A DNA stretch of 64,000 nt from Dendrolimus kikuchii (Eukaryota; Arthropoda; Insecta; Lepidoptera; Lasiocampidae), in assembly GCA_019925095.2 (NCBI GenBank), contig CM034412.1:7499501-7563500 (forward strand), read 5' to 3'. This document shows, piece after piece, positions 31,561 to 42,897 of the stretch. Under the pieces are notes generated by a model. That model ran no database searches and was not told the origin of the DNA. It was given only the letters and a program-made list of their open reading frames with translations. The position numbers and the translations under genes are program-made. Every line of letters starts with the position of its first letter. Within the stretch, counting starts at the first letter, position 1.

Positions 31561-33187
31561 ATTTATTATTAAACGTAAGACTATCTAAACACAAATCTTA
31601 ACTACTATGTGAAAATATATAGGTAAATCCTAAACATGTTCAACGATGCTTTTCCAAAGGTTTTGTCTATTTTCTGTATTGACAGGTTTTGGCACGTACA
31701 TGGACTACTCAATTTTAACCTTGCCTATTATATAGCAGTAAATTATTCCATGTACGTGACGTAAGAAAGCTAATTAAGCTTATTATGAACAGATAAATGT
31801 GAGAAATTTTATTTTTGTTTACACTTTCGCTTAAGATGAGTATTTGTAATAGCCTTGCCAAATTTTAATAGATTTAAGTGTAATAATTTGATTGTGTTAA
31901 GACATAAAATACAATGGGACTGACATATTTATATAAATAAAAGTCCCTTTTAAATAAATAGAAAAAAATCACTTTATTGTATTTTAAAAGATGCGTTCGT
32001 ATAACTGTGATGATCTAATTAAATTGAGGACATAACGCAGTAGCCTGACAGTCAGTTTCCTTTGCATATAAAAACCTAGTCTGGGCTTTGTATTCTCTAG
32101 TCTTGCTGGATATACTTATATACGTAAGATGTACGTATATATATACATGTAAATATCAAATTCACCTTTTTAATAAATTTTAATCATATCACTAAACGCT
32201 AACACTGTGACCCTACACCCCTCGGGTGTCGGTGGGTCGTTCTGGTAGCACAAAGGGGCCGCACACACATCACCGTGTTTGGACGTGTCAAGCTTTTTAA
32301 ATGTCCAATATAAAATTTAATAGTTTTTTTTAACAGTCGCAGTATTGAAACGCTATTATGGACAATATTTATTACATAATAAGGCCACTAGCCACGCTTA
32401 AAATGGATTACTTCATAGACAGTTGATACAGTGCTCTTGGCGGTGTTCGCACGGGTCTAAAATATGTATTTGTAGTCATATTTTCTGATATCGAAATGAA
32501 AAATATAAGTAAACTAGATTTTTTTTTATATATAGAACGTTCAAGGCATGAAATAGAAAATTCTGTCTTTATCGTGTTGGTAGAACTGATAGACGCTAAA
32601 AAACTTCATATCAAATTTGGTTTGAATAAGATTGATTAAGTGGTTTTGGTTGGTTGGTGGTGAAATGTGGCGTATTTTTTATTACATTTTTTCTTAGAGA
32701 TCTGTAGTTATACCTATATATTATGATGATAAAAATAATACGCATTCATCGCTCGCCTCTACAGAACTCTTCAATATGCGTGGTCTAACACGCTTTGAGC
32801 ATTTTTTATTGTATTTCAAACTACAATGTATTGTATTGCATTGTATTCCATCAACACCCTTCTTCCAAATTCCATACATACATAGCTAATTGTTTCCGAG
32901 TAAAATATTATAGTTGTGCTAAAGACTGACAGATGAGTACGACAAGATAGTAAAGATTTTTATGCATTTTAACTGTGGCGCCCTGAAAATCTATTTTCAA
33001 ATAGCTATAATTCCTACATCCTATCAAATATTTTTGAATTGTAACCGTAAGATGAAAATGTGGCATTTGTATTCCCTCGACCTCAAAAACCGAACGGTTA
33101 TCTTTCATCAATACAGACTGATGAGATTTCTCTTGGGAATAAAATGTAATGCCTCATATACACGAGACAAGTATGTCGCGTTAATTT
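31561..33187. other. AT-rich DNA, no gene seen
   Basis: A GC-richer patch at 32205-32290 is not recognised. Overlapping sense (32962-33189) and antisense (32908-33111) short frames have no known motif. Confidence 0.5.
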
Positions 33188-33227
33188 AAAAAACAACTGC
33201 AATGTAAATACATTGCAGTTGTTTTTT
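33188..33227. repeat. Perfect hairpin, 19-bp stem, 2-base loop
   Basis: Arms 33188-33206 and 33209-33227 are exact reverse complements containing CAACTGCAATGTA. The run of T on the right arm gives the look of a terminator on the plus strand, but no transcript is supported. Confidence 0.75.
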
Positions 33228-33737
33228 TAATGTTATAAAAAATGTGGAAGGAAACGGCACAGAACAGCAAGGAGGATAATAAAATGCCTTTGAAAATATA
33301 CATAATTATTACCTACACAAAATGGTTGCATGACTGTCTTTACGCTATCAGTGCTTTACACTAGTACGCAGACTTGTTAAACATAAACAGCAATATAAAA
33401 TACATTTATGAATCAAAACATGTATGCAAATAAGTGATAGCAAGTAGCTATTAATTAAGATTAGTGCGGAGACATCATTCATTGCGCTCCATTCATGCAA
33501 TACGAAATAGATAGGGTTGTCAACTGCTTGATTTTACACTGAAGCATCTACATATACTAACGAATAGATTTGAAGTATCTGTATTTAACCTATTATATAA
33601 TAAAGAGAATAATCTGAAGAACTAATTCAGATTAGCAGATTCCGAAAATACAACGTTTGGAATTTTTGTCTGTCTGTGTGTTGCATCAAGTGAAAACTGC
33701 ACAACGGACTTAAAAAGTTTTTTTAATAAATTATAGG
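33228..33737. other. AT-rich DNA, no gene seen
   Basis: Nothing recognised. Confidence 0.55.
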
Positions 33738-33796
33738 AGATATACTGACGGCCCACATGATGGAAAGTGGTTACCGTCGCCTATGGATATTTGCAA
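33738..33796 (-). repeat. SINE-A copy, first part (split)
   Basis: Minus-strand SINE-A up to the TTGCAA of its ATTTGCAACACCAGAGG block, where another element enters. It resumes at 34013. Confidence 0.75.
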
Positions 33797-34012
33797 TTTA
33801 GGGATGATGATGCTTATAGGTGGAGGGGCCCAGTGGAATGCTCCTCCGTCTCAAATCTCAAAGGAAGATCTTTCGCCAAGGCTATTGTGTCTAACTCAAC
33901 TATTATATTTGGAAATTTGTATATATTCTTTGTACATGTCGGAAATAGTTTCCGAGCTTTGCTTCAATTATTGCACAGTGCCATCTATTGGCTTGTAAAT
34001 AATTCCACTACA
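33797..34012 (-). mobile_element. 216-bp insertion within SINE-A
   Basis: Enters the SINE with a likely 4-bp duplication GCAA (33793-33796 and 34013-34016). Read on the minus strand it starts TGTAGTGGAAT and carries AATAGATGGCACTGTGCAAT and TGTACAAAGAATATATAC, both found again at 46448-46640. An inner ATTCCAC complements the start, so short terminal inverted repeats are possible. No protein is encoded. Confidence 0.6.
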
Positions 34013-34200
34013 GCAACACCAGAGGTACTGTCAATGTGCTGCCGGGTTCGAAAGACGGACTGAAACCTGCTCACTGATGCCGGAACACAATTCATGGTTG
34101 TCATGGCAACATACTCTAAACCAGGGGTGACGTGCAAAAGCTCAACTGACTGTGGGTTTCACATCTTGCGACAGGTCTGCCGGTCACAGGATTTATTCTT
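34013..34200 (-). repeat. SINE-A copy, second part
   Basis: Continues from the CAACACCAGAGG block through GATGCCGGAACACAA to a worn 5' end. Confidence 0.7.
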
Positions 34201-34260
34201 TCATCTTTCCAGCGGATCAGATAAACAGATAAAACAGTTTAATTTTTTTTACAATTTTAA

Positions 34261-34720
34261 AGTCGCTTAGTAGGCTATGAAGCGAGCGGTGTTAGGTGTT
34301 CAAATATGTAAGAAGATGAGTTAGCGGACCCCCGTCGCAGAAGGCGAAGAGGGGTTTGAGCCGTAGCTACGATCACCTCCTCCTATTGACGTAGTGGAAC
34401 CGGGGGTGGTGGGGAAAAATCCAGGCGAACAACGCCTAAGAATGTAGGGTGCTCTGGTCCCAAGGCGACCTCATTTTGACGGGTTGTGTCGAGGTATCAC
34501 GGCCTGCCTATGTCAAATCCCGTGGCACTTCACAAAAACGCGAAGAGACGCTGTTAATTTTAATGGGTAGTCAGGCAGCCGGCATCTCATAACTACTTTC
34601 TCCGTGAAGGTGTACGCAGCCGGCTCCCAGGAGCCTCACATACCCCTCGTAGACCCGAGGTCCGAACGAATACATAAATGCATTCCCTCAGCGACATCAT
34701 AGAAAAGTGTGACGCACTTG
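34261..34720. other. GC-rich unexplained block
   Basis: About 450 bp clearly richer in GC than the flanks, with blocks such as GTGGAACCGGGGGTGGTGGG, GACGGGTTGTGTCGAGGTAT and CGCAGCCGGCTCCCAGGAGC. No long frame survives on either strand. It could be a LINE 5' UTR or a SINE-like tandem, but I cannot place it. Confidence 0.35.
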
Positions 34721-36490
34721 GCCGATTCACTTTTTTAACTTACGTATTTTAGCATGCATTGTCCAATATGGTAATGGTGGCAGCCCTAGTGTTGGAAGTT
34801 TATCTGTTCGCGTCCATGTCTGTGTGTCTGAGTGTCTGCGCCACTGGTTGACGTGCGAGAGGAAGCAATAAACAACTCAGCTCCAAGCCGTATCACTCAT
34901 TGACTTGTGTCAACTTGGCATTTCTTTATTGTAGAAATTGTAGCTATTTAGTACTTAATGTCATTGAAGAATAATTCTTGGTATGAAAATCGCTTTATAA
35001 AAATCTCTACATAGGTCCTAAATTCTATGACTAGATAGTGTCACAACTAATTCTTCTCTCCCCTTAAAACGTTTTATTATATAAAATATTTTTTTTACAA
35101 TTTACCATTTTAAGTCTTCATACACTGATGACATTTAAACAGACACGAAAAGCGATTTTGTACTGTTGTTTTTTATACTATGTAAAGAGGATACATACGT
35201 AGAAACATTATAGATCAAGTCAGTAAAATAAATTATCAGTATTAATGTTTCTTTTCATTTTTAAATAATTTGGTAGAACAAAAAATTGTTTGAATAAATA
35301 AATAAAATATAGGTTGAATAATTACCGGTTGTTTATATTAAAAAGCGAGAAAAAATGCGTTGCGACAGTCGCGGCGCTCCCTACTAGAAATTTAGGTGAT
35401 TTTATTTCAGAAACTCACTGTTTTTACATATCAATCGACATACCTAGTAAGTAATGGAAATCCATGATATTAATTGTCTGCAATTTGTCTGATTTGAAAA
35501 AATCTACATATGTAGGTAAATATTAATATTGCAATAATTATATTTCAATAATTATTTATCGATAAATAAACACTATTCTAGACATAACTAACGCTAAAGG
35601 CTAGGCTCGTATGATAACATATCTTAATGTCCTCTTAACGGAACAATAATTGTTACAATATAATTATTATTATAGGAGATATAGTAAATTATAACGTCGC
35701 TCATTAATTATTTGTGATTGAGAAATGCGTCCGAGATGATAAAAGTGCGCCCATGTTTTTATTGCAATTCTAGTTAGTGAATGGAATGATCACTTTATTA
35801 TTGTGATTAATGTGTGACAGGACGTCTCTATTATTTTTTTAAATTTAGCTTTACACGATTTGTATATCTAGCCAGTATCGAGTATTCGTGATTATTAAGG
35901 TTTTTTAAACAATTTTTATACCTTCATAGCAAATAAGTGAAAGTCAGGCACATTATATATTTCTTTCTTATTGTTACGAGTTGCAGGACTCGTAACAAAT
36001 GCCGTTGGAATTATTATAGAGTTTATTAGAACACGTATAACACAGGTACCTACAAATATAACTGAACACAACCAGTGCAAACGTAATTCACGATTCAATA
36101 ACACGCGCAAAGTCCGTCACTAAATAGATCACCGAATGTACACACGTCTTGCCACGCTTGTGGTTATCGCTTGACTGCCGATCTCTCCATTGGGCCATTG
36201 CTTTATACTGCACCGCTACAATATGTCTGCTCGACCGAATTTCTTCAAATCAGTACGACACACCTGGCTAATGACTGCCATAAAAGATTACAATACACAA
36301 TAGGCTGTTTTTCTAATTACAAATTTTAAACAGAAAATAAACAAAAGAAGACAATCATAAATAGTTTCAATGTTATTAGCTCAAACGCCGGCGGGTAATA
36401 AATGTGCTTTGTCTACAAATATGCAGGTGGCCCAAATTGTAACATTATTGTGAATCTGGCAAATAGTAAGTAAGACGTTCCATTTATAGC
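34721..36490. other. AT-rich DNA, no gene seen
   Basis: No gene or clear repeat recognised in this long stretch. Confidence 0.55.
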
Positions 36491-36623
36491 CGGTCCTTTA
36501 TCTTACTATTCATTCACTTGGCCTACCATCGGTTGAATTTTGACATTACCTACTTGTATGGAGCGTATGTCAAATATTAACTGGTAGTAGGGCAAATGAA
36601 CGGTCGGCAAGATAGAGGAACCC
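36491..36623. mobile_element. Imperfect foldback (MITE-like)
   Basis: The left half (CCTTTATCTT...CATTCACTTGGCCTACCAT...TTTTGACAT) is an imperfect reverse complement of the right half (ATGTCAAATATTAACTGGTAG...GCAAATGAACGG...AAGATAGAGG). Arms of about 55 bp flank a short centre. No coding capacity. Confidence 0.55.
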
Positions 36624-36628
36624 GACAT

Positions 36629-36676
36629 TAATGGAAAGTGTTTACTTCGACGATAGACAATTGCAACACCAGACGC
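36629..36676 (-). repeat. SINE-A fragment
   Basis: ATGGAAAGTGTTTACTTCGA and GCAACACCAGACG correspond to the 3' half of SINE-A on the minus strand. Confidence 0.5.
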
Positions 36677-36803
36677 GAATCCAATTCGTATGAAATTACA
36701 ATAAAATCTTGTTGTTTTACGTTAATTTCACATTACAATAAACTCATAGTAATTAAATAAATTATTATTGTTTTTGTAATACGTTAATTGTTGTATTTGC
36801 GCC

Positions 36804-36930
<127 letters not shown>

Positions 36931-37081
36931 AAACTGCTTCCAGTTCCCGTTAAAAACGTATGTTGTGTAATGATTAACACGAAAAAATCTATGAATATAA
37001 TTACAATTGCTGCTTTGTTGGTAAGTTTCACCTTGTCTGCTAGATGTCGCTAAGGTTCTTCGTAATTTTACCTACAGCATA

Positions 37082-37347
37082 TATTTATTATTTATTATTA
37101 AAATATAAAAAAATATAATCGACAGACAAACACACACATTGTATATCCGCAAATTAAGCAAGTTACGCTTGTGTTATGGGTAATATACAACGGACTACTC
37201 TGGGGCCGATTCCAGACACCCAGACCATAGTAAATAACGGAGAAAATACGTTTCCGAAATTTACTATACCAGGAATCGAACTCTGCCTCTGCGTTGCAGT
37301 GAGGTAGGCCGGCAAAGGTTTAGCCCGCTCAACCACAGAGGCCGTCT
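37082..37347 (-). repeat. tRNA-derived SINE-C copy
   Basis: Minus-strand copy of the family at 44981. The tRNA-like head is at the high-coordinate end (GGAATCGAACTC, complement of a B box), and the AT-rich TTA-type tail at the low end. It shares the AGACACCCAGACCATAGTAA block with 44981-45235. Confidence 0.75.
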
Positions 37348-38129
37348 AAATTGAGGATTATTGTTATTGAGGATCGAGAGAAGAATGGTCTCTAGCGCCA
37401 TCTATAACTCATGCAGGATTTTGGAGATTTTAGACGGTTGAATAAATTTCTACTTCAGTTGTTTACTTGCTGCTATTTTAATAATGCCAATAGATTTTAA
37501 CAAATATATTAAGTCACTCAAATTCCATCCTATAAGTATATAGTTATTTAAACCGTTAATAGTCCTGGTTATTGAAAGACACGGATGAGAGAAAAGCAAT
37601 TATAGAATTGCTAACATTTCTTTGAGTAACAATCTCAATGTACTGTCACAGGATAAATATAATAAAATCAACAGTAGTCAAATAACGTAATTGTTGGATT
37701 TTTATTGTTTGTGGTACGAGCCAAAGACGATTGAATCGTTGGAAAGTTATTTCAAAAAACAATCACAGCCATAAAATAAATTGTAAAAATGTATATAATT
37801 CATAATGATGTAAATAATCTCTTTTAAAATTCACAAAACATTCGACATATTCATTCAATGACTATAGCAACATACGCCTATCTGTAAGTAAATTAGACTC
37901 TGATCTTGTTTGGAAGTTTGTTAGTTCTTTAATAACAGCTATGATGAGTATCATGAATTTGGTATATTTATGTACGTGCTTTTGACCAAAGTTTTAATCT
38001 TTAGCGGACCTAGTAGGATACCTGTTCTAAATTTAGGGCAACTAGGACACGTGGAAAAAAATATTCAAATTATTGTATTACAAAAGCAATAAAGTCAGAA
38101 AAATTGTTAATCTAGTAGCTCAGATAAAG
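37348..38129. other. AT-rich DNA, no gene seen
   Basis: Nothing recognised. Confidence 0.55.
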
Positions 38130-38310
38130 AAAACAGGTAAACCAAGCCCCAAGTTGTCAGAGTGAAGCCAAAGGAAGCCGATTTTTGAATACGAAGCCGC
38201 TTGCGTCGTTATGTATTACAAAAAGTTATAATAACGTTGGAATAGTTTCCAGTGGATACATGACTATTAACCACATAGACGCAAACCACGTGTATGCAAC
38301 ATAACTTTAG
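38130..38310 (+). repeat. Interspersed repeat, copy 2 (pair with 23352-24361)
   Basis: Both shared blocks are close together here (85 and 70 bp), whereas at 23352 they are separated by about 850 bp. This copy may represent an internally deleted form, or the other may carry insertions. Confidence 0.5.
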
Positions 38311-39482
38311 GTACCTACACAAGTTAAAAAAAAATGCTTCTCTCGTTTGACGCTTTCGTTCACGTAGGCTCTATTTATACTTTTATCCATTCAACTGATT
38401 CTAGGTGATACTCTGACAAAATAAGTGACGTCGAAACAATAGACTTTGCACGGAACTTCTATATGACTATTTAAACTGTGACCACGCTGTGTGTTCTAAA
38501 TATGAGTAGGTACATAACAAAACGAAATCGCTCCGCCCATTTGACTTCGCAAGAGCTGGCAAAATGACAAATCGTATACTCCGATCTATCACAGTTGTGC
38601 ACGCCACATTGGAACTAAATGAACGTGCCTGAGTTTAGGTCATCTCGAGCAAAGTCGAGCCATCTCGAGCACAAAGCCAGCCCCTGTGGCCTGAAAATTA
38701 ACAAGCACGCAACATTAACGTGATTAATTTAGGCAATTAACAGAAAGAGCAGCTCTGCTTTGGATATTGTTTGATGAATAAGTTATTTTTAATTAGGGAG
38801 TAATTGTGCGCACGTTGAAATGTTTTTGGATTAATTACTTTAAGATGATGCGTTGCGCTCGCCATGAGTGTTTCCTTGTTAAATGATACGTAGAGGAAAT
38901 TTGTTTTCAGATATGAAACTTTACGAATATGTTCTGGATGAGATGTGATTTAGCGTTCCGTACACAAATAACAAAAATTATGCCCTTATGCTTTGAAGTG
39001 CTATATTTTTTTATCGACGTCGAATACTTAAGGGAACCCTGTAACATTTGGTAAGTGGGTGTTTTACAATAAATTAAACGATCTGTAAGTACTCTGTTAA
39101 AAATTAAAGATCTGATTGTGAGTATTGTTTCTAAGGTTTATTAAGATTACAATTTTATAATTCTTTGCTTTTATATGTATTATAATCTAAACAACTCACA
39201 CAAGTTTTTTTTTATGTACAATTTCCTAAAAAAATTACAAATAATTTATATATAAACCGAATCGCTGTCGGTTGGATTTGTGCCAGTTAATTTTTGCTGA
39301 TTTGGTCCTATTAATAAATTCGCAATTTTGAATTTTCATGATTTATTCCTTAATCATATCAACTGCTAACATTTTTATACCAAATTTATCTTTAAAAAGA
39401 TTAATAGCATACAATACGATAAACAAAAATAAGGATATAAACTCTAATTATTTATTATTATATTATATTATTATATTTATCT
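38311..39482. other. AT-rich DNA, no gene seen
   Basis: No gene or repeat recognised. Confidence 0.55.
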
Positions 39483-39786
39483 AATTATCCGTGCAGGAAC
39501 GGAGAAAGAATACAATTTCCTGCGGCCGGGCGGCCTGTCGTAAGAGGCGACTTAACAACCCACAGCCAGGTGGTAGGGCATTTGCCCGACTGGATGGCTA
39601 CCACCCCTGGTCTAAAGTATGTCGCCATAACAACCTTGAGTTGTGTTCCGGCATTAATGACCAGGTTCCAGTCTCCCTTAAGAGAGCACCAGCATCTTTG
39701 GTGTTGCAAATGTCCATAGGCGATGGTAACCACTTTCCATCAAGTGGGCCGTCTGCCTGTCTGCCGATCTCCTGCAATAAAAAAAT
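39483..39786 (+). repeat. SINE-A copy, full length
   Basis: The cleanest copy: 5' end TTATCCGTGCAGGAACGGAG, an inner GCAGGAA/TTCCTGC hairpin, all family blocks in order, and an A-rich tail ending in (AT)n. Confidence 0.88.
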
Positions 39787-39939
39787 ATATATATATAATC
39801 TTCTAAATAATACTTAGGTGTCAATTGTGCTGGTGATTGTAGTTTCTTCATATACTTGCATACTGTTGAACCTATTAGAGTTAATAAGAAGCCGTACCGT
39901 AAAACAATGTACCTCTCAAAAGTTGCTCTTGTTAGTGAA

Positions 39940-39973
39940 GCCTCCTTTAATCCTAGAGAGGATTAAAGGAGGC
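39940..39973. repeat. Perfect inverted repeat, 15-bp arms
   Basis: Arms 39940-39954 and 39959-39973 are exact reverse complements with the 4-base spacer AGAG. The right arm is the boundary of the LINE relic that follows. Confidence 0.8.
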
Positions 39974-40162
39974 CACCTGTTTCACTTCTTTGTGTGACAC
40001 GACACCTATCTTTTCCTTTATTTGGTCGATAAACGCCCTCCTAGGTCTTCCTTTCCCTCTTCTACATTCCTCCACTTTGCTTTCGATTATTTTACAGAAA
40101 AAATTCTCATATCGTAGTAAATACCTAAACATTCTTTCTCTACTTTCCTCGATGATTTTCAA
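39974..40162 (-). pseudogene. LINE ORF2 relic, near C-terminus
   Basis: The minus strand encodes RMFRYLLRYENFFCKIIESKV, then GKGRPRRAFIDQIKEKIG and VVSHKEVKQVA, a worn form of the LR(Y/H)-X-GKIEGRRGRPRR-F-DQI segment of RTE/CR1-like LINEs. Only about 60 codons remain. Confidence 0.65.
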
Positions 40163-40472
40163 ATTTAAGACTCAAATTTTGACGGATTTGTTCTTGAATT
40201 AGCGACTATGGGAGACATCAATAAAGCACCAGATGATATATAACTGCAGGTATTAATTTTTACTTTTATAATTTAGTACTTACTTTTATAATCCAGCGAG
40301 GACACGTAGTCAGCCTTCTGGTCACCTTACTACTAGAAGACGGTAACCAAGGCTCAGTATTCTACTTATAGTCTTGAGGGACTATGGGTATAATACAATA
40401 TAACTAAGTTAAGTTTTCTTTTAGTTTATTAGTTTATATGTATTATTTAAAGAAAATGTATTAATATTATTC

Positions 40473-40755
40473 ATGGTAAGTCGTGGTAGCGTAATGGCTA
40501 GTGCACGCGTCCCAAACTCAAAGGGCGCGGGATCAATCCCGGCCGGAATGCATGCACCACTTAGACAGTTTTCTGCTCTAAAGTGCATATTGTTACAATT
40601 ATCACGTAATAATAACGGCGGAGGACAATATCGTGATGCAACCTGCACATCGAGATAGCCGATGTGTCAAACCTTGGACAAGCGTGGCGGGTATACTGTC
40701 CGTTCCCCTATAATGAGAGGCCCGAGCCCAGCAGTGGGACATTTATGGACTGTTA
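40473..40755 (+). repeat. tRNA-derived SINE-B copy
   Basis: A Pol III A box TAGCGTAATGG (40487-40497) and B box GATCAATCC (40531-40539) lie 33 bases apart, as in tRNA genes. A tRNA-unrelated body follows (ATCACGTAATAATAACGGCG, GACAAGCGTGGCGGGTATAC, CCTATAATGAGAGGC). It ends with a (TTATTATA) run. The head does not fold as a full tRNA, so this is a SINE and not a tRNA gene. Another copy is at 55596; 3' fragments are at 7858 and 43975. Confidence 0.85.
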
Positions 40756-40787
40756 TTATATATATAATTAATATTATTTAGTACTTA

Positions 40788-41105
40788 CTAGCATTTGCCC
40801 GCGACTTTGTCCACTTTAGACAGGTAACGAAGATAACAATTATTTTGCTAAATATAAAATCAAAGGTTATTTTCAGCAGGGAAATGCATTTTTAGTATGA
40901 AAATATATGAATCCGGGAAAGTCCCGAAAAATCGGTATAAGTAATGTTACTAAAGGCATACACAACAACAATTGATTCACTAAAGATTTTAAGATCAGTG
41001 AAAATTTTGCATCGAAATCGGTTTTTTTTCGACTTTGAATATGGTCAACCACTGCTGACTAGAATTGAGAATTTCATAAAATGAATATAGACCCTTTTTA
41101 TATAG
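40788..41105 (-). mobile_element. Helitron-like fragment
   Basis: On the minus strand it ends GTCGCGGGCAAATGCTAG followed by T, the standard Helitron 3' end. The 5' end is not defined; the high-coordinate boundary is approximate. Confidence 0.55.
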
Positions 41106-41978
41106 ACTGATATTTGTCAATCGCGCTTATTCAACGTGGTGGAAAAAGACTAAAATGGTTTGAACCGGTTTAAAAATACTTTTTAAATAATAAATCATCA
41201 AAAACGATAAAAGACTCTTGAAACAACAAAAAATAGTGTTCTAATGCTCCTGCTCCATTTGCGTTAATGTTAGTATTAGTGACTGTATCCCAATGCGACT
41301 TATAGCGTTAAAAATAACGCGTTAATATTATTGTAGTTCACCACCACCACCACTTGAGTCATCGGTTAATGCATAACGTCACTAACAATGTTGCATTTTA
41401 AATTATACATTTAAAACCTTGGCTACATCTGCATAGTTTCCTTATTAATCCGTTAGTTAAAGCATTACGGCCCAGGTGTAGCAGAGGCATGAAAACAACC
41501 TTCTAACATTTATGTATAGGTAATATTTGTTTTCTGCTTCCATTTGATTAAATAGGACGTTACAAGTTCTAAAGTATACAAATGTTTTACAGTATAGATA
41601 GTATTACATAATGTTTTTCAATGTAAAATAATTAATTATTTTTTTACGTAATGTAATTAAGATAAAGTATTTGGGCCAAATACTTCGATGTAGGTAAATG
41701 GCGTTTATTTCTTATGTGTGAGATAAAACATATTATTTCTGAGAACACCCAAAGAGCTGCGTTGTAATAGTCCAACTATTTACAGCATGTTTGTAAACAT
41801 CTTATTTTAGCTTTTTTTTATTGAAAGTACAATCCAAGCCCGGTCTGTCTCCAATAGGTGACAGTACTGCAATTATCATCGATCTGCGTTACACCGTACA
41901 TCCTATTATCATTAATATCCTAAGCTCCTCGATGTCGATCATTTAAGTTTGTGTAATTAATTATCTAGGCTTTAACTC
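41106..41978. other. AT-rich DNA, no gene seen
   Basis: Nothing recognised. Confidence 0.55.
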
Positions 41979-41981
41979 TAA

Positions 41982-42157
41982 GGCTGCCTGTCTATTAAAG
42001 CGGAGCGAGACTGCGGAGTGGTGAAACGGAGAAATATTAACCAACAGGATTGCTTAAAAATTTCGTCAATGCACAGGCAGCCAATCCTATTGGTTAATAT
42101 ATAAATATTTTCGTTTTCCGCGCCGCAGCATCGCTCCGCTTTAATGCACAAGCAGCC
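41982..42157. mobile_element. MITE, PIF/Harbinger-like
   Basis: 176 bp flanked by TAA on both sides (41979-41981, 42158-42160), a 3-bp TSD. Its terminal inverted repeats start GGCTGC(C/T)TGT and share ATTAAAGCGGAGCGA. Inner arms TATTAACCAACAGGATTG and CAATCCTATTGGTTAATA also pair, so nearly the whole element folds into one hairpin. GG...CC ends with a TWA target duplication suggest the PIF/Harbinger superfamily. It has no transposase. Confidence 0.8.
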
Positions 42158-42160
42158 TAA

Positions 42161-42649
42161 CACTTAAGGATGCGAATAAGCTGTTAGTGGCTGAACGAAA
42201 GGTCCTAACAAACTAGGTCCGACAGGGGGAAGCGATGGCAACTGGCAGTAATAAAATTAGACATAACCTATCAAGTGTTTATGTACGATACCCCCTGTAA
42301 CCACGAGGCATATCTGGACGACCTGACCTCCCCTACTATCAGACAATTAACTTTAATGGATATTATTTAAATTAGTGCTCCACACTCAATTGACAACGTA
42401 TTATCTGTTATTATTAGTTATTTTGATAAGATAAACAATAACGCATACAATTTTTACTCTTATGTCAAAAATATTAAAGTACAAAATAAATTGCAGATAT
42501 CAAAGACATGTAGTCTGACACAATCTTTCTTTTCTTAATTAATGTTCTGGATAATATTATAATCAATAACAAGTCTTATTGATGGATGTGATTTACGTCA
42601 TTCATTTTTAACGTTCCGTAGCCATTTTGGCAAAATTTAAATTGTTGTA
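42161..42649. other. AT-rich DNA, no gene seen
   Basis: Nothing recognised. Confidence 0.55.
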
Positions 42650-42654
42650 AAGTC

Positions 42655-42894
42655 ATGTTCTATTTATACGTATCTATATATAATCAAGGAGTGAAATTTC
42701 CCGTGGTCCTGGCTAGAATGGAAGGGACACGGGGAATGGATATTTCAACAGTGGTAAACTACCTCCACCAGGGTAGAACTAGGCCAGCAAGTCCCACACA
42801 CCCTTACCGTGACGGCGACAAGTTCGTAGACGAATTTCTCCTCTTAAAAAAAAGGGGGGGGAGTGTAAGGCTATGTTTCAAGAAACGATGGTAA
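42655..42894 (+). other. Unrecognised 79-codon frame
   Basis: Encodes a peptide with VVLARMEGTRGMDISTVVNY and PTHPYRDGDKFVDEFLLLKK. The stretch is GC-richer than its flanks and the peptide looks protein-like, so it may be a fragment of an old element. I do not recognise it. A run of eight A and eight G near 42850 could be a frameshift point. Confidence 0.3.
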
Positions 42895-42897
42895 AAT

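Noticed and set aside
40473..40560. tRNA gene
   Set aside because: Same reasoning: Pol III boxes are present but a full cloverleaf is not, and the SINE body follows.
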